Part shown: positions 46,981 to 57,145 of the stretch, piece by piece | Position numbering within the stretch: position 1 is the stretch's first letter | Layout of the letters: each line of letters starts with the position of its first letter | From: Hymenoscyphus infarciens | Taxonomy: Eukaryota > Ascomycota > Leotiomycetes > Helotiales > Helotiaceae | Reading direction: 5' to 3' | NCBI GenBank assembly: GCA_001414345.1 | Contig: LLCB01000038.1 | Location: forward strand, 124,001-188,000 | DNA: 64,000 bases | Position numbers and translations under genes: made by a program | The notes under the pieces: generated by a model | Told to the model about the DNA's origin: nothing | Seen by the model: only the letters and a program-made list of their open reading frames with translations | Database searches by the model: none

Positions 46981-49015
46981 ATGGAGTTCGACAATTCGGG
47001 CGGATCTGTCTATCACAAGACACAAGCAGTGTACGTTCGAACTATAGGAGGACAACTAATCAGAACCACTGGGGCAAAGCACCAAGAAATTCAAGCAAGA
47101 TGGCAACTCATACAACCCCAACTACCGAAAGACTTTATCGATCTCGCGACTGGCCCAAGGAGACTTTCGTATCATGAACCAGAGCAACCAGACCCCGTTG
47201 AACTGACAGTTTATGAAATGCGAAGAGAGGGAGAGAATGATATCGTCGGCTTGATCCTGAAATCTTCGCCAAATGGCCTAGACTATCCTTTTCAGGACTT
47301 CTTCGTTTCGCTTCTACTCGCCCAAATGCGCTTGCATGCAGGCTCAGCTCCTCAAGAACCAAGGCGACAATCCTCCGAAGAAAACTGTACTGGTGCTATT
47401 GTCGACCTTTTCGATAATTATCTTCGTCATTCGGGAACGAAAGACCAATGGGATCAGGGGGGAAGACACTATTTTGAGGCTCGAGTGTCTTTCTTTACTT
47501 CGAGAAATGCTAAAGTGGAGTTTTGCTTACCGGCTTGTGAGTGCCCAGTTTCTCTGAGTAAAATGACTTCTTTGGGTAAATCATGGAGCTGAGATATTCC
47601 TCATTCTTAAAACTTTCCACAACAGTCCTTGAGGCTCTTGCTCCTTCTACTCCTCAAATGTTAACAAATAAGTATACTGACTCGGAGATTCTGTAGTCCC
47701 ATGCAAATCATCAAATCCAGACAAAGTCATGGGTACTCTGCCAGACCGAGGCGAAGAAATGGCATTGTTGAGACTACATAGCTTTGTTCGTGAGATCGAA
47801 GCCATATATTCGCCGGGGGCAAAAGTGTGGATTATCAGTGATGGTCATGTGTTTAGTGACTGCAGTGAGTACCCTTGCTGAACTTATGGATATCTGCCTA
47901 ACAATGAATAGTTGGAGTTAACGATGATCTTGTTGATACCTATACTGCCAGTCTAGTTGACATGAATGTGTCGATTGCATCTAAGGACGGGGGTGCAGAC
48001 CGTGTTGACTTCAAATCGCTTGTAGACTTGTTTGACCTCAAATCTTCGGGTGACACTGTCTCGAGACTCGACATTCCCGGTATTGACCATTTCCTCAACA
48101 CCAAGGTCACCAATGATGCGGAGCTTTCCAGGCAGGTCTTGATGTCAGGATGCCAGTCTGAAAAGGCCAACCTCCGTCGGAGAATCGATTCCCAAGAGCC
48201 TTCAATACTAGCACTTTACCGGGGCTTCTCCAGGTTTATGTTGGAAGATTTGGATATCCATCCTTACACAAAACCGATGAGCCGAAGCCAACGAAAAAAG
48301 CTCTCAGTCAAGGTATCTTTTGAGATGATAATGGTGAGTGAGACGACCTTGAAAGTGGAAGCCGTTGCTAATTAAACCAAGAGGAACCAGGCGTACTCGA
48401 ATCTTGTCGAGCTTCTCTTCCCTGACCACGTCAGGTTGTCGATCCATGCGTAAGTCCCCACACATATATTCTGTCGTCTCTTCTAACATCTTGAACAGGC
48501 ACACTAATAGTGGTCCTAAATTTGGCATTTGTATGTTTGATAAACAATTCGTCAAGACTGTCCGATCCCTAGAAGACTGCACTGAGTCCGAGGGGCCCTC
48601 TTGTGATATCTTGCACATTCCCACACCCTGGCACAACTGTATATTCCAGTTCGCAGGCAGCCCCACCATATATGTCGCCAAGTCGAAGATCATAAAGGAT
48701 GCTTTGAAAGCAGGACTTGTGGAGGGAGGTTGGGTTGCTGGTAGCCCGGGCAGAGGAGGTTATTTCGAGATTCGCAGGCCTCGACTGCCATCAATCGAAC
48801 ACGAAGATGAAGAGATTATGGAGAAGCCAACGCCTGTGAAGCTCGAGGTTATCGCGGAACCTCCCATGCATATGAGAAGCGGGGTATTGAGGTTGTTATT
48901 CCGAAGAGTTGGCGATTGGGCACTCGTTCTCCTGAGACTCGGAGGGGTTGGTGTTCTGAGAATTCGAGGCAACATATATCGATGGACCACGCGCTGGAAC
49001 AGAGCTCGAGTGTGA
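46981..49015 (+). CDS. DIT1: Dit1/PvcA-family isocyanide synthase
   Basis: Five exons: 46981..47536, 47697..47864, 47912..48333, 48382..48449, 48499..49015, giving 576 residues with phase agreement; the first intron is unusually long here (160 nt). The DIT1_PvcA domain runs from about residue 180 to 490: LPAFPCKSSNPDKVMG, then the hallmark KVWIISDGHVFSDCIGVNDD, then RNQAYSNLVELLFPDHVRLS and HAHTNSGPKFGI, and near the end GWVAGSPGRGGYFEI. The N-terminal 180 residues lack a recognised domain but keep a Dit1-like length. Family members turn an amino acid (Tyr or Trp in characterised cases) into an isocyanide or formyl derivative; in yeast Dit1 starts dityrosine synthesis. The last 65 residues are basic and could be altered by an unseen intron. 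It faces the P450 across a shared promoter and lies 446 bp before ADE2. Confidence 0.92.
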
Positions 49016-49460
49016 TGCTATCAAGGAAAGCCGTTGCTATTTGGTTGAAGATTGGCGGTGGTGAGTACTGGTCGGGGCAAAGAACGCGCATACGGAGTTG
49101 GTGGAGATATAAAAGGGGAAGAGCGTACATCTAGCTAATCATAGTTCCCTTTCGTCAGGCAGTTTAATATAATTCCTGGAGCCTCAGGTCGTCGACGATC
49201 TCGAGAAAGCGGTGAGATGAGTTGCGGGGCGGCAGAACGTGCTGCATGAGGCAAGGCGCAAACATAATTCCTCTAAAGTCTACCTCAATCTTCTTGTCCT
49301 TTCCCTCTAGGCCTCTAGGGAAAATCTCTCAACTCGCGCTCAATTGTCATACACTAATTGCAACTCCACCTACACATTTTCTGTGTCTGTTTTGTCTCGC
49401 TTTACGTCTCCTCTTCTCAAAACACTACCCCACCAAAGCTACCCCACCACAACCGTCACA
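49016..49460. promoter_or_regulatory. Spacer and ADE2 promoter/leader
   Basis: Holds the terminator of the synthase gene and the ADE2 promoter. The last 60 bp before the ATG are C/A-rich (CCCCACCACAACCGTCACA), typical of a fungal 5' leader. No separate gene. Confidence 0.5.
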
Positions 49461-51239
49461 ATGGAGCGTACAATTGGTCTTCTTGGGGGTGGGCAGCTTG
49501 GGCAAATGCTGTGCGAAGCTTCAAATCCTCTCGGCATCAAAGTCATCATTCTCGATGCCGAAAACTCCCCAGCGAAACAAGTCAATGCGAAGACACCTCA
49601 TGTCGACGGTTCATTCGTGGACGCAGAAAAGATTCGGGAATTGGCACGGCAGGTGGATATATTGACCGTGGAGATTGAGCATGTCGATACACATGTGCTG
49701 GAGGAAATTTCAGAGAAAGGGGTGGAGGTCACCGAAAAAGATGGGAGCAAACGTACAAAGAAGGTCGAGGTTCAGCCAAGCTGGAAGACGCTTCGAACCA
49801 TCCAGGACAAATATTTACAGAAATCACACTTTACAAAGAATGGCGTAGACACTGTAGTATCAATGGCAGTAGAAGGCGATTTGCGGGAAGTTGGAGAAGA
49901 ATTGGGCTACCCCTTTATGCTCAAAGCTCGAAAGGACGCATACGATGGTCGAGGAAACTTTCCCGTCAAATCCCCTGCAGATATCAAAGAAGCCCTCGAA
50001 GTATTGAGAGACCGATCTTTATATGCTGAGAAATGGGCAAATTTCAAATTGGAACTCGCAGTCATGGTCGTGAAAACAGAGGATGAAGCATCGCAGGACT
50101 CCAAGGGCACAATCGCATATCCAGCGGTTGAGACCATCCACGAAGACAGTGTTTGCAAATTGGTATATCTCCCTCCACGAGGTGTTTCCGAAAAGGAACA
50201 GAAAAGAGCGCAAGCTCTAGCGCGCAAAGCAGTCGGAAGTCTATGGGGGAAGGGTGTTTTCGGCGTCGAGCTATTCTTGATGGAAGATGGAGAGCTCATC
50301 GTGAACGAAATTGCTCCACGACCACACAACTCCGGTCATTATACAATTGAGGCATGCCCAACAATGTCGCAGTACAAATCTCAACTTCTCTCCATACTTG
50401 GCATTATGCCATCCTCCCCAAATAATATCATACCAGCTATGTTTCCTTCAGCCATCATGTTGAATATCTTAGGTGGTTCGTCAAAATCTTCCCACAACAA
50501 GCTGATGAGCGAAGCAGTTTCCATTCCAACTGCTGCCCTACACATGTACGGCAAAGATTCCAAACCTGGACGCAAAATCGGCCATATTACGATTGTCGCT
50601 GGCTCCCCTTCACAGGGCGAATCTCTGATTGAGCCATTAATTGCCATAGTGGACCATATGCGCGCGGAAAGAAAGGGTATCTCACCTCCTGACTCAAAAT
50701 TCCTACAATCTCGCTCGCTTTCGTCACAAACACCCTTGATTGCGATAACAATGGGTTCCGATTCTGACCTTCCAGTCCTCAAACCGGGACTCGCCCTCCT
50801 CGAGACTCTATCAATCCCATACCACGTCACAATCACCTCTGCTCACCGCACACCGACCCGCATGATGGATTTCGCATCTTCAGCGGTCGCTTCCGGTTTC
50901 AAAGTGATTATAGCAGCAGCAGGTGGCGCCGCTCATCTTCCAGGCATGATTGCAGCTTGCACACCATTACCTGTTATCGGTGTCCCAGTCAAGGGCAGTA
51001 CTCTGGATGGAATGGATAGTCTTCTTAGTATCGTACAGATGCCTCGTGGGGTGCCAGTCGCCACTGTCGCTATTAACAATAGCATTAACGCTGCTCTACT
51101 CGCTGCTCGTATTCTGGGGGCTACTGACCCAGTCATCCAAGAGAAGTTGGTTGAGATTGCAAAGAATAGTGAAGAGGAGGTTTGCGGGAAGGCTGGGAAG
51201 TTGGAAGATCTTGGATTCGAGAAGTATTTGGCTAAATAG
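49461..51239 (+). CDS. ADE2: Phosphoribosylaminoimidazole carboxylase (AIR carboxylase)
   Basis: An intronless 592-residue ORF starts at ATG 49461 in a CCGTCACAATGG context; the longer upstream extension of the frame is not conserved-looking. The N-terminal PurK-like ATP-grasp half opens with the Rossmann motif IGLLGGGQLGQML (residues 4-16). It contains EIEHVD, the ATP-grasp KARKDAYDGRGNF near residue 155 and NEIAPRPHNSGHYTIEAC near 280. The C-terminal PurE half begins with ITMGSDSDLPVL near residue 428, followed by SAHRTPTRM and AAAGGAAHLPGM. The fused PurK-PurE layout and length are those of fungal Ade2, which carboxylates AIR to CAIR in step six of de novo purine synthesis in the cytosol. 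It is a housekeeping gene and marks the right boundary of the cluster. Confidence 0.97.
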   Translation: MERTIGLLGGGQLGQMLCEASNPLGIKVIILDAENSPAKQVNAKTPHVDGSFVDAEKIRELARQVDILTVEIEHVDTHVLEEISEKGVEVTEKDGSKRTKKVEVQPSWKTLRTIQDKYLQKSHFTKNGVDTVVSMAVEGDLREVGEELGYPFMLKARKDAYDGRGNFPVKSPADIKEALEVLRDRSLYAEKWANFKLELAVMVVKTEDEASQDSKGTIAYPAVETIHEDSVCKLVYLPPRGVSEKEQKRAQALARKAVGSLWGKGVFGVELFLMEDGELIVNEIAPRPHNSGHYTIEACPTMSQYKSQLLSILGIMPSSPNNIIPAMFPSAIMLNILGGSSKSSHNKLMSEAVSIPTAALHMYGKDSKPGRKIGHITIVAGSPSQGESLIEPLIAIVDHMRAERKGISPPDSKFLQSRSLSSQTPLIAITMGSDSDLPVLKPGLALLETLSIPYHVTITSAHRTPTRMMDFASSAVASGFKVIIAAAGGAAHLPGMIAACTPLPVIGVPVKGSTLDGMDSLLSIVQMPRGVPVATVAINNSINAALLAARILGATDPVIQEKLVEIAKNSEEEVCGKAGKLEDLGFEKYLAK

Positions 51240-51410
51240 AGAATGAAAATACCAATTTGTTGTTTTGTGAAAAATATATTCCCTCTTGATTACTTGATTA
51301 CTTGATTCGAGTCCCAAAGCCTGGTTTGCTCGTATATCATTTGTTTGTTCTTTCGATTCTATCATGCTGCCATTCACACGAGCCCCCTTCACATACCTCA
51401 CCACTTTCCA

Positions 51411-51431
51411 TTCACAGACCGTACTCTGGGA
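51411..51431 (+). promoter_or_regulatory. Duplicated upstream motif, copy 1
   Basis: TTCACAGAC, then C, then GTACTCTGGGA. Twenty of 21 positions match 52360-52380. It is followed within 10 bp by AAGTAT and lies 147 bp upstream of a 36-codon ORF. Confidence 0.5.
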
Positions 51432-51577
51432 GGGTTAAGTATTGATAGCGGGAGGTACCCTTTTCTTCCCTTCCAAAAACACAGCCAAAACATATCAACA
51501 TACAAAATCATTCTCATCCTCCTCGAAACCATACACAGCAATCCCCACACGAACACAAATCTACAACATCAAAAACA

Positions 51578-51688
51578 ATGGAAGAGTCTTCCACTCCCAA
51601 AGAAACCGTCAATCAGACTAGCACACAAGCAAACCCGAAGTCAACCTCTATCCCGCGACCTCCAAGCCCAGAAGCGGAAGTCCGATGA
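51578..51688 (+). CDS. Possible small ORF, 36 residues
   Basis: Begins MEESSTPKETVNQTSTQANP and ends PSPEAEVR; the product would be polar and disordered. The ATG has a good context (AACAATGG) after a C/A-rich leader. A promoter-like motif upstream is shared with the next small ORF. It is too short to judge by composition, and no family is recognised. It may be the first exon of a longer gene. Confidence 0.25.
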   Translation: MEESSTPKETVNQTSTQANPKSTSIPRPPSPEAEVR

Positions 51689-52359
51689 AATGAGGACATC
51701 TAAGCAAAGATGCCATAATCTGTGATTCTGAAAAGTCTCCCTGTTTGGGGCTTTCTGAGTCGGATTCTTGATAAGACAATTTTCAAGAAGCAATGATGGG
51801 TTCCGGAATCTCCAGGTTGTGTCTTTTGTTCTTCAGGCATCTGAGGGTTGCGGGAAGTCGGCGAAGGGTGGCCCTGTGAAAAATGAAAATCTGCTTTGAT
51901 TTAGATACTAGTACTAATCGTCTTGCCTTTTTGAGTTTCATGGCTACTTTTGTACTTTTGTTTATATTTCTGGATCGTCCGTCACCTATTCTCTATTCAC
52001 TTTGTCGTTCTCTTGTTGGCCCAAAGTTGGGTCAACTTGGTAAGAGTCTCTGTCATTGTTCAGCGTACATCTGTCTAAAGTCTCAACGTGTTATTCTTCT
52101 AAAAGGTTAAGAATGATTAAACTAATGTATACAACTTACATGAATTAACTTGGGATAATCAAGATTAGCTCGCCTATTCACTGGATGCTACGTTAAGCAA
52201 TCCACACAACTATTCGACATATCTTAAAAGAATATTATTCAGTGGATATTATTCGGGTGCGCGCTGAATAATAACACCTGCCCAGTATTCCCCGCCCCAA
52301 GTCGTTCCTGGTCTGTATACCATTCACAGAGCTCCTTCTCGTTGCCAGTCTTTTTTCTA
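51689..52359. other. Intergenic, no recognisable gene
   Basis: AT content is mildly raised around 52090-52260. A 75-codon ORF at 51883 is hydrophobic at its centre but lacks context. Nothing else was recognised. Confidence 0.45.
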
Positions 52360-52380
52360 TTCACAGACGGTACTCTGGGA
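52360..52380 (+). promoter_or_regulatory. Duplicated upstream motif, copy 2
   Basis: TTCACAGAC, then G, then GTACTCTGGGA, followed by AAAAGTATTTAAG (TATA-like). It lies 98 bp upstream of the 92-codon ORF. A partial copy, CATTCACAGA, occurs at 52321. Confidence 0.5.
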
Positions 52381-52477
52381 AAAGTATTTAAGAAGCTAAA
52401 ACTTTTTGCCTTTCTCCCTCCTACATCACAACCAAACACTTTAGTTAAGAGACAAAAGTCCAGACCTCACTCAAAAA

Positions 52478-52756
52478 ATGCCGCCACACTTTCTACACCC
52501 TGACACAGCCAAGCAGATGGTCAACACTAAAGCCAACAAGAAACCTGAAAGCGGGAAAACACCTGCGGTACCTAAGGCTGACCACCTCTCTCAAATGAGA
52601 GCAGTCACACCTGTCAACATCAACGACAAAAAAGGGGTTGCCAACGCCTCGAATGTCTTCCCAGATCCCCTCAAAAAAGGGGAGGAGAAGGAGGAATCAT
52701 ATAAGAAACAGAAAAGCGAAATGTTCGAGTTGAAATTGTCAAAGCTTTCTATATGA
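52478..52756 (+). CDS. Small Lys-rich hypothetical protein, 92 residues
   Basis: Starts MPPHFLHPDTAKQMVNTKAN after an AAAAAATG context and a C/A-rich leader with an upstream TATTTAAG. The product is hydrophilic and rich in Lys, Pro and Glu, and so probably disordered. It has no signal peptide or known domain. The upstream motif shared with the region before 51578 suggests the two loci are regulated alike or derive from a duplication. Confidence is limited by size. Confidence 0.4.
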   Translation: MPPHFLHPDTAKQMVNTKANKKPESGKTPAVPKADHLSQMRAVTPVNINDKKGVANASNVFPDPLKKGEEKEESYKKQKSEMFELKLSKLSI

Positions 52757-53396
52757 TCTGGAGCCAAGTTGATGGAGATTTCTAAGAGCAAACGGAACAT
52801 TCAAAGAAACATGAACAGGGACCGAATGGTGGCGATAACGCTGGCCAAGAAGTTTCTTCTCGAGAAATTACCATGAATTCTGAAGAAGCAGATGCAGAAG
52901 GCGATCGGAGGGAGTGATGAATCATGGCTCATGGGGATACTGGGAATGTAGCGCTTGGCGAGGGGTGTTCTTTTTGTATGAAATTTTTGCCGTGTTTTTG
53001 CTATCACTGCCAAGGTTGGGAATTTCTGGAAAAAGTGTGCCAGGAAATCTCATAGAATTACATCAATTGTTTGGGTAGATTTATAAAGTAAAGCTCTGAC
53101 TTATCCAGAATTAATTCTCTTATTTTGTCACCTTAAGCTTTTCAAGTTAACACGTGTTTAAAAATACAGTGAAAGTTTCGGTCATAAAACAGTCTAGTAT
53201 AATTTATACGTAAATTCAGATCTTCGTCCTATTGGATTGAAGTTCCATTGCTGTGCCCTATCCAGGCCCCACCTTCTGCCTACACCCATAGCAGGGGGGG
53301 GGGGGCACAACAGACAACACCTCGGACACTTCCCAGCCTTGCTCCATTTTCGATTCATCAATCGTTCATCAGCTTCATTCTCCTCAATCACCAGCT
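52757..53396. other. Intergenic with a poly-G tract; promoter of the F-box gene
   Basis: A run of about 12-13 G occurs at 53288-53300, roughly 100 bp before the F-box start codon. The leader is C/T-rich. No other gene. Confidence 0.5.
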
Positions 53397-54851
53397 ATGG
53401 AGTCTCCCGAATCCTTTGCGTTTGATCACCTTCCACAAGAAATCCAAAATGGTATTTTCAGCTGCATCACTCCAACTTGGTCCCACTCAGACCTCCACAA
53501 CCTACGCCTGGTCAACCACTCCTTCAACATAGCAATCACACCAATCCTTTTCCACACACTTCACTTAAGTCGCAATAATCTCAGTCTAGATAGATTGGTG
53601 AAAGTTTACGAATCCCCAGCCCTCGCCCGCCATGTCCGCTCAATCTTCTTCGACCGCCGCGTTTGGCACTTCAACCATCAGGAAGAATCTCAAGTAACTT
53701 TCCCTTCCTTCTGCGACACCCTACGCTTTGATCTAGCAAAATGCTGGCCAGACAAATTCCCCAGACCATCGAGAAGGGGGAAGGATATATTGAAAGGGAT
53801 CCCACCAGAGCAATTACAGACCTGGTATGAAGCGGCAGTCGCAGAAAGCATAGCCGACCAAGAGGCTCGCCATGACGTCGACTGGACTGCCTCTTTACCA
53901 GAAATCTTCCACCACTTTCCAAATCTGGAAGCGATGGAATTGACACATTATGAAGATAGAACGCAAAATACCGAGTTTGTACAGAGACGAACGGGTCTCA
54001 CGGGGATGAACTCTGTGCACTTCAGCCTCCTCATTTTCTCGGACTTGATAAAGTTGGCTGCCCAATCAGGAACGAAATTGAAGACTCTTTCACTTTCTCA
54101 CATCCATGCACCAGACATCCTGGAAGTTGAGGGCGAATTGGAAATACTCAAGACGGTGGAAAACTTGAGATTTGAATTAGATCGCAACTTTACATCTAAT
54201 GGAGAAACAAATGCCAGTGCGGCGTTGTTGCTTCTTTTAAAAGCATGCACCCATTTGAAGAGCTTGGCTCTGGAGTACTGCCATGCGGAAAAACAGCAGC
54301 TGTACTCTATTTCGGAAGCCATCACCAAACATCCGATGCCACATCTGCAAAGACTCGAGTTAGCTAGTCTAAATATGGATCCAGAGCCTTTCCTCGAGTT
54401 CTTGGAAGCACACAATCAGACTTTGAGGTCACTGAAACTGTGCAACTGGTGGATACAGGGGAACCCCGAAGATATCATCCAGGCATTTTGGAAGATCCCA
54501 CAAGTTACTACTTTATCCCACGTTACTTTGGAGGGTCGTTTTCAAACCAGAAAGGACCAGGACTTCCATGGCTGGGAAGCAGTCAACAGACAATCAACCA
54601 AAACCAAGCTTTTGCCGGGGGAAGATGTATTGTCTCGACTTGAGACTTTTCTCTGTCGAAGGGGGCCGTTTCCATTTTCTGACACGGTGAAGGAAATGTT
54701 GGGTGATCAACTCTTAGATGCGTTTTCGACGGGCGTGTTGGATGACACAGATGCACTTGATATATCTGAGGATGCGACATGGAAGTGGCAGGCTTCAAAA
54801 GACGGGTTACCAGTGACGAGACGGCGAAAGAGGAAAGCACGGAAAGCATAG
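53397..54851 (+). CDS. F-box protein with leucine-rich C-terminal region
   Basis: An intronless 484-residue ORF. Residues 8-50 (FDHLPQEIQNGIFSCI, then LRLVNHSFNIAITPILFHTL) fit an F-box, the Skp1-binding module of SCF ubiquitin ligases. The remainder has irregular leucine-rich segments (LKTLSLSHIHAP, LKSLALEYCHAE, LQRLELASLNM, LRSLKLCNWW) of the kind that bind substrates in fungal F-box/LRR-like proteins. The C-terminus is basic (RRRKRKARK), possibly a nuclear localisation signal. The target is unknown. It stands alone, 640 bp downstream of the small Lys-rich ORF and about 600 bp before the RIPed block. Confidence 0.88.
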   Translation: MESPESFAFDHLPQEIQNGIFSCITPTWSHSDLHNLRLVNHSFNIAITPILFHTLHLSRNNLSLDRLVKVYESPALARHVRSIFFDRRVWHFNHQEESQVTFPSFCDTLRFDLAKCWPDKFPRPSRRGKDILKGIPPEQLQTWYEAAVAESIADQEARHDVDWTASLPEIFHHFPNLEAMELTHYEDRTQNTEFVQRRTGLTGMNSVHFSLLIFSDLIKLAAQSGTKLKTLSLSHIHAPDILEVEGELEILKTVENLRFELDRNFTSNGETNASAALLLLLKACTHLKSLALEYCHAEKQQLYSISEAITKHPMPHLQRLELASLNMDPEPFLEFLEAHNQTLRSLKLCNWWIQGNPEDIIQAFWKIPQVTTLSHVTLEGRFQTRKDQDFHGWEAVNRQSTKTKLLPGEDVLSRLETFLCRRGPFPFSDTVKEMLGDQLLDAFSTGVLDDTDALDISEDATWKWQASKDGLPVTRRRKRKARKA

Positions 54852-55304
54852 CAATTTCTTGAAGGCAAGATTTTGTTTTCTTTTCTCGATTTCTTTGGGG
54901 TTCTGTTTCGAACCGGGTTATTTAATTTTCTCAAGTTTCGTCTGTGGGGGCTAGCGAGTACTGACGCTAAAAGGGGTTTTTGATAATTGTCTGCGCGCGA
55001 TATTTATTATTTTGCAGAGATTCGTGCGAGACTGTCACAAATCGATGATATTATTTGAGCGAAACTTGACATAATTTGAGACTAGATCGAGATAACTTGT
55101 ATTTCTTAACAAATATACAGAACTGCAAATGTCTCTCGGAACAAATTTACTTCTCTCCCAAAGTTCTAGGAGAACTCGACGGAGAATTACCTCCAAAGTC
55201 TCAAAATACAAATCGATTCAAATCGCACCAGCATGCTAGTAGGAGAACCTTTCAATGTAGCCTGCAGAATAAACACCAAACAAACGGGTGTTTCTTTCTT
55301 AACT
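54852..55304. other. Intergenic: 3' flank of the F-box gene
   Basis: Ordinary composition; no gene recognised. The ORF starting at 55076 runs through the hairpins and into the AT-rich block, so it is not credible. Confidence 0.5.
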
Positions 55305-55339
55305 TGGGGTTTTTAGTCTATCATAGACTAAAAACCCCA
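55305..55339. repeat. Perfect 16-bp-stem hairpin
   Basis: TGGGGTTTTTAGTCTA pairs with its exact reverse complement across a 3-nt loop. It lies just before the change to RIPed sequence and could be part of a transposon end. Confidence 0.8.
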
Positions 55340-55380
55340 CACGGCATCCCAATCGAAATGGGGAATAGAGGTGTTGGGAC

Positions 55381-55402
55381 GATAATCGCTTCAGCGATTA
55401 TC
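55381..55402. repeat. 10-bp-stem hairpin
   Basis: GATAATCGCT, two loop bases, then AGCGATTATC. A further GATAATCG occurs at 55433. The cluster of related motifs directly precedes the AT-rich block. Confidence 0.7.
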
Positions 55403-57103
55403 CGGCCCGACAATCCATTTTACCTATACCTAGATAATCGTGCCCCTATAGCTAGTCTTCTCTTTTATTTATTACTATATAATATAATACTTTAACCTCT
55501 ATCTCTAGATACTAGGCCACTGCTATATAAATAGTGTCCTTAGTAAGGTAACGAATCTCTAAATTAACTGAACGTATTAGTCTATTAACTCTAAAATTGA
55601 AATTTTATCTTCTAAATTAAAGAACTAGGCGTTAGTACTAGAAACCTCTAAATCTGCCTATAATATTAGGTATCTACTATTATAGAAAAAGTATATATAA
55701 GGTATATTAGAACATTAGAACTAAAAGGATAGTATATATCTATAATACTATAAATAATAAAGATATTTAAAATCTATAAGTATTATTAGTAATAATTAAT
55801 TTAGCTCTTAGAATAGTATATAGATACAACTTTTATATAAAGTAGAAAGAAGAAAATAATCTACTACTATACCTCTAAGAGGCTACCTTCCTCTTTAATA
55901 AATAGTCTCTTAACTTCGTCTATATTAACTAAAGATAAATTACTATTTAAAGAAACTTCTTTTAATAAATTTAAAAAACCTTTTTATAATAGCCTATATT
56001 CTACGAAGTCTAACTTAGAATCTTCTATACTATTATAATTTAATTCTAAAAATAAGAGACTAATAGCTAATATATATTTTAGAAGTAAGAGTTTACTAGT
56101 ACCTAAGTAAGGTATAAAAGTATAGCTAACACTCTTAGAATAAGTTATCTAAGAATTCTTAATAGAAATATCTATTATATTAGACTTATTACTAGTAAGA
56201 AGAGGAAACTTAACTATAGTTAGAAATACTCTCTTACTAAATAAAAGACTTTTACTATTCTAGAGGAAAATCGCTACTAAGTTAAATATATCGTCTATAG
56301 TATTAGTTCTACTATTCTATAGTTTACTATATAAAGACGTAGAGATATTCTTAACTTTTATAAAATATACTATAAAAGCTAACTATAATAATCTAGTTAT
56401 ACTAAAGAAAGAGAAGTCTTTAATTATAATATCTAATTATTATAGAGAGGCTACTAAACATATTTAAAGCCTCTTATAAGCTATTAAAGGAGACTTTAAG
56501 AAGTTAAAGGCTTTATTAATTAATAGATTTCCTTAGAAGAATAGAGAAGATAAAGTAGAATTAGTAGTAGATAAGATAATATTCTTAAGTTAGAATAGAC
56601 ACCTTCTTTATAAGTACTATATAGAAATATAAGATATTAAGTAGGATTTACCTAATACTATAGAAGCCTAGCTATATAAGTAAGCTACTAAGAGACTTAA
56701 TAAAGAACTAATAAGAATAGTAGTTTATTTTAATAGAGTAATATTAAGGATTATTAAGATTAAATCTTTAATCTAAAATATAAAAGCTACTACTAAAAGA
56801 TTAGATAACTATAACCTAAGAGTAATAGAAGTAGCTAATATATATTTAGAAGTAGATAACTTAGGATTATAACTAGAATTTAGTTAGATATAGAAGTTTA
56901 TAAAGATAAATTAAGAAAAGAACAATTACTATATAGCTACTATAGAAGCTCTTATTAACTCTCTTATAAAGTAGACCTCGGCCTCTTAGAGCTAAAATCG
57001 AATTCCTCTCTAAGAAGGAAATAGAAACATAGTACTAGTTAGTATTAACACGGCTTTCATTCCTAGACTAAATACTTAGTTTAGCTTAAGAAAGCTATTT
57101 ATA

Positions 57104-57145
57104 TACTATACTTATAGAAAGGAAGGTTATAGTTTTAAAGACTAT
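57104..57145 (+). pseudogene. gag zinc knuckle with Cys/His converted to Tyr
   Basis: YYTYRKEGYSFKDY has the exact CX2CX4HX4C spacing with all four ligands read as Tyr, expected when TGY and CAY codons become TAY by RIP on the two strands. Confidence 0.7.

Noticed and set aside
47537..47696. Possible extra exon inside the 160-nt first intron of the synthase
   Set aside because: An acceptor at 47626 and donors near 47660-47672 exist, but none keeps the phase required by the conserved FPCKSSNPDK start of exon 2.
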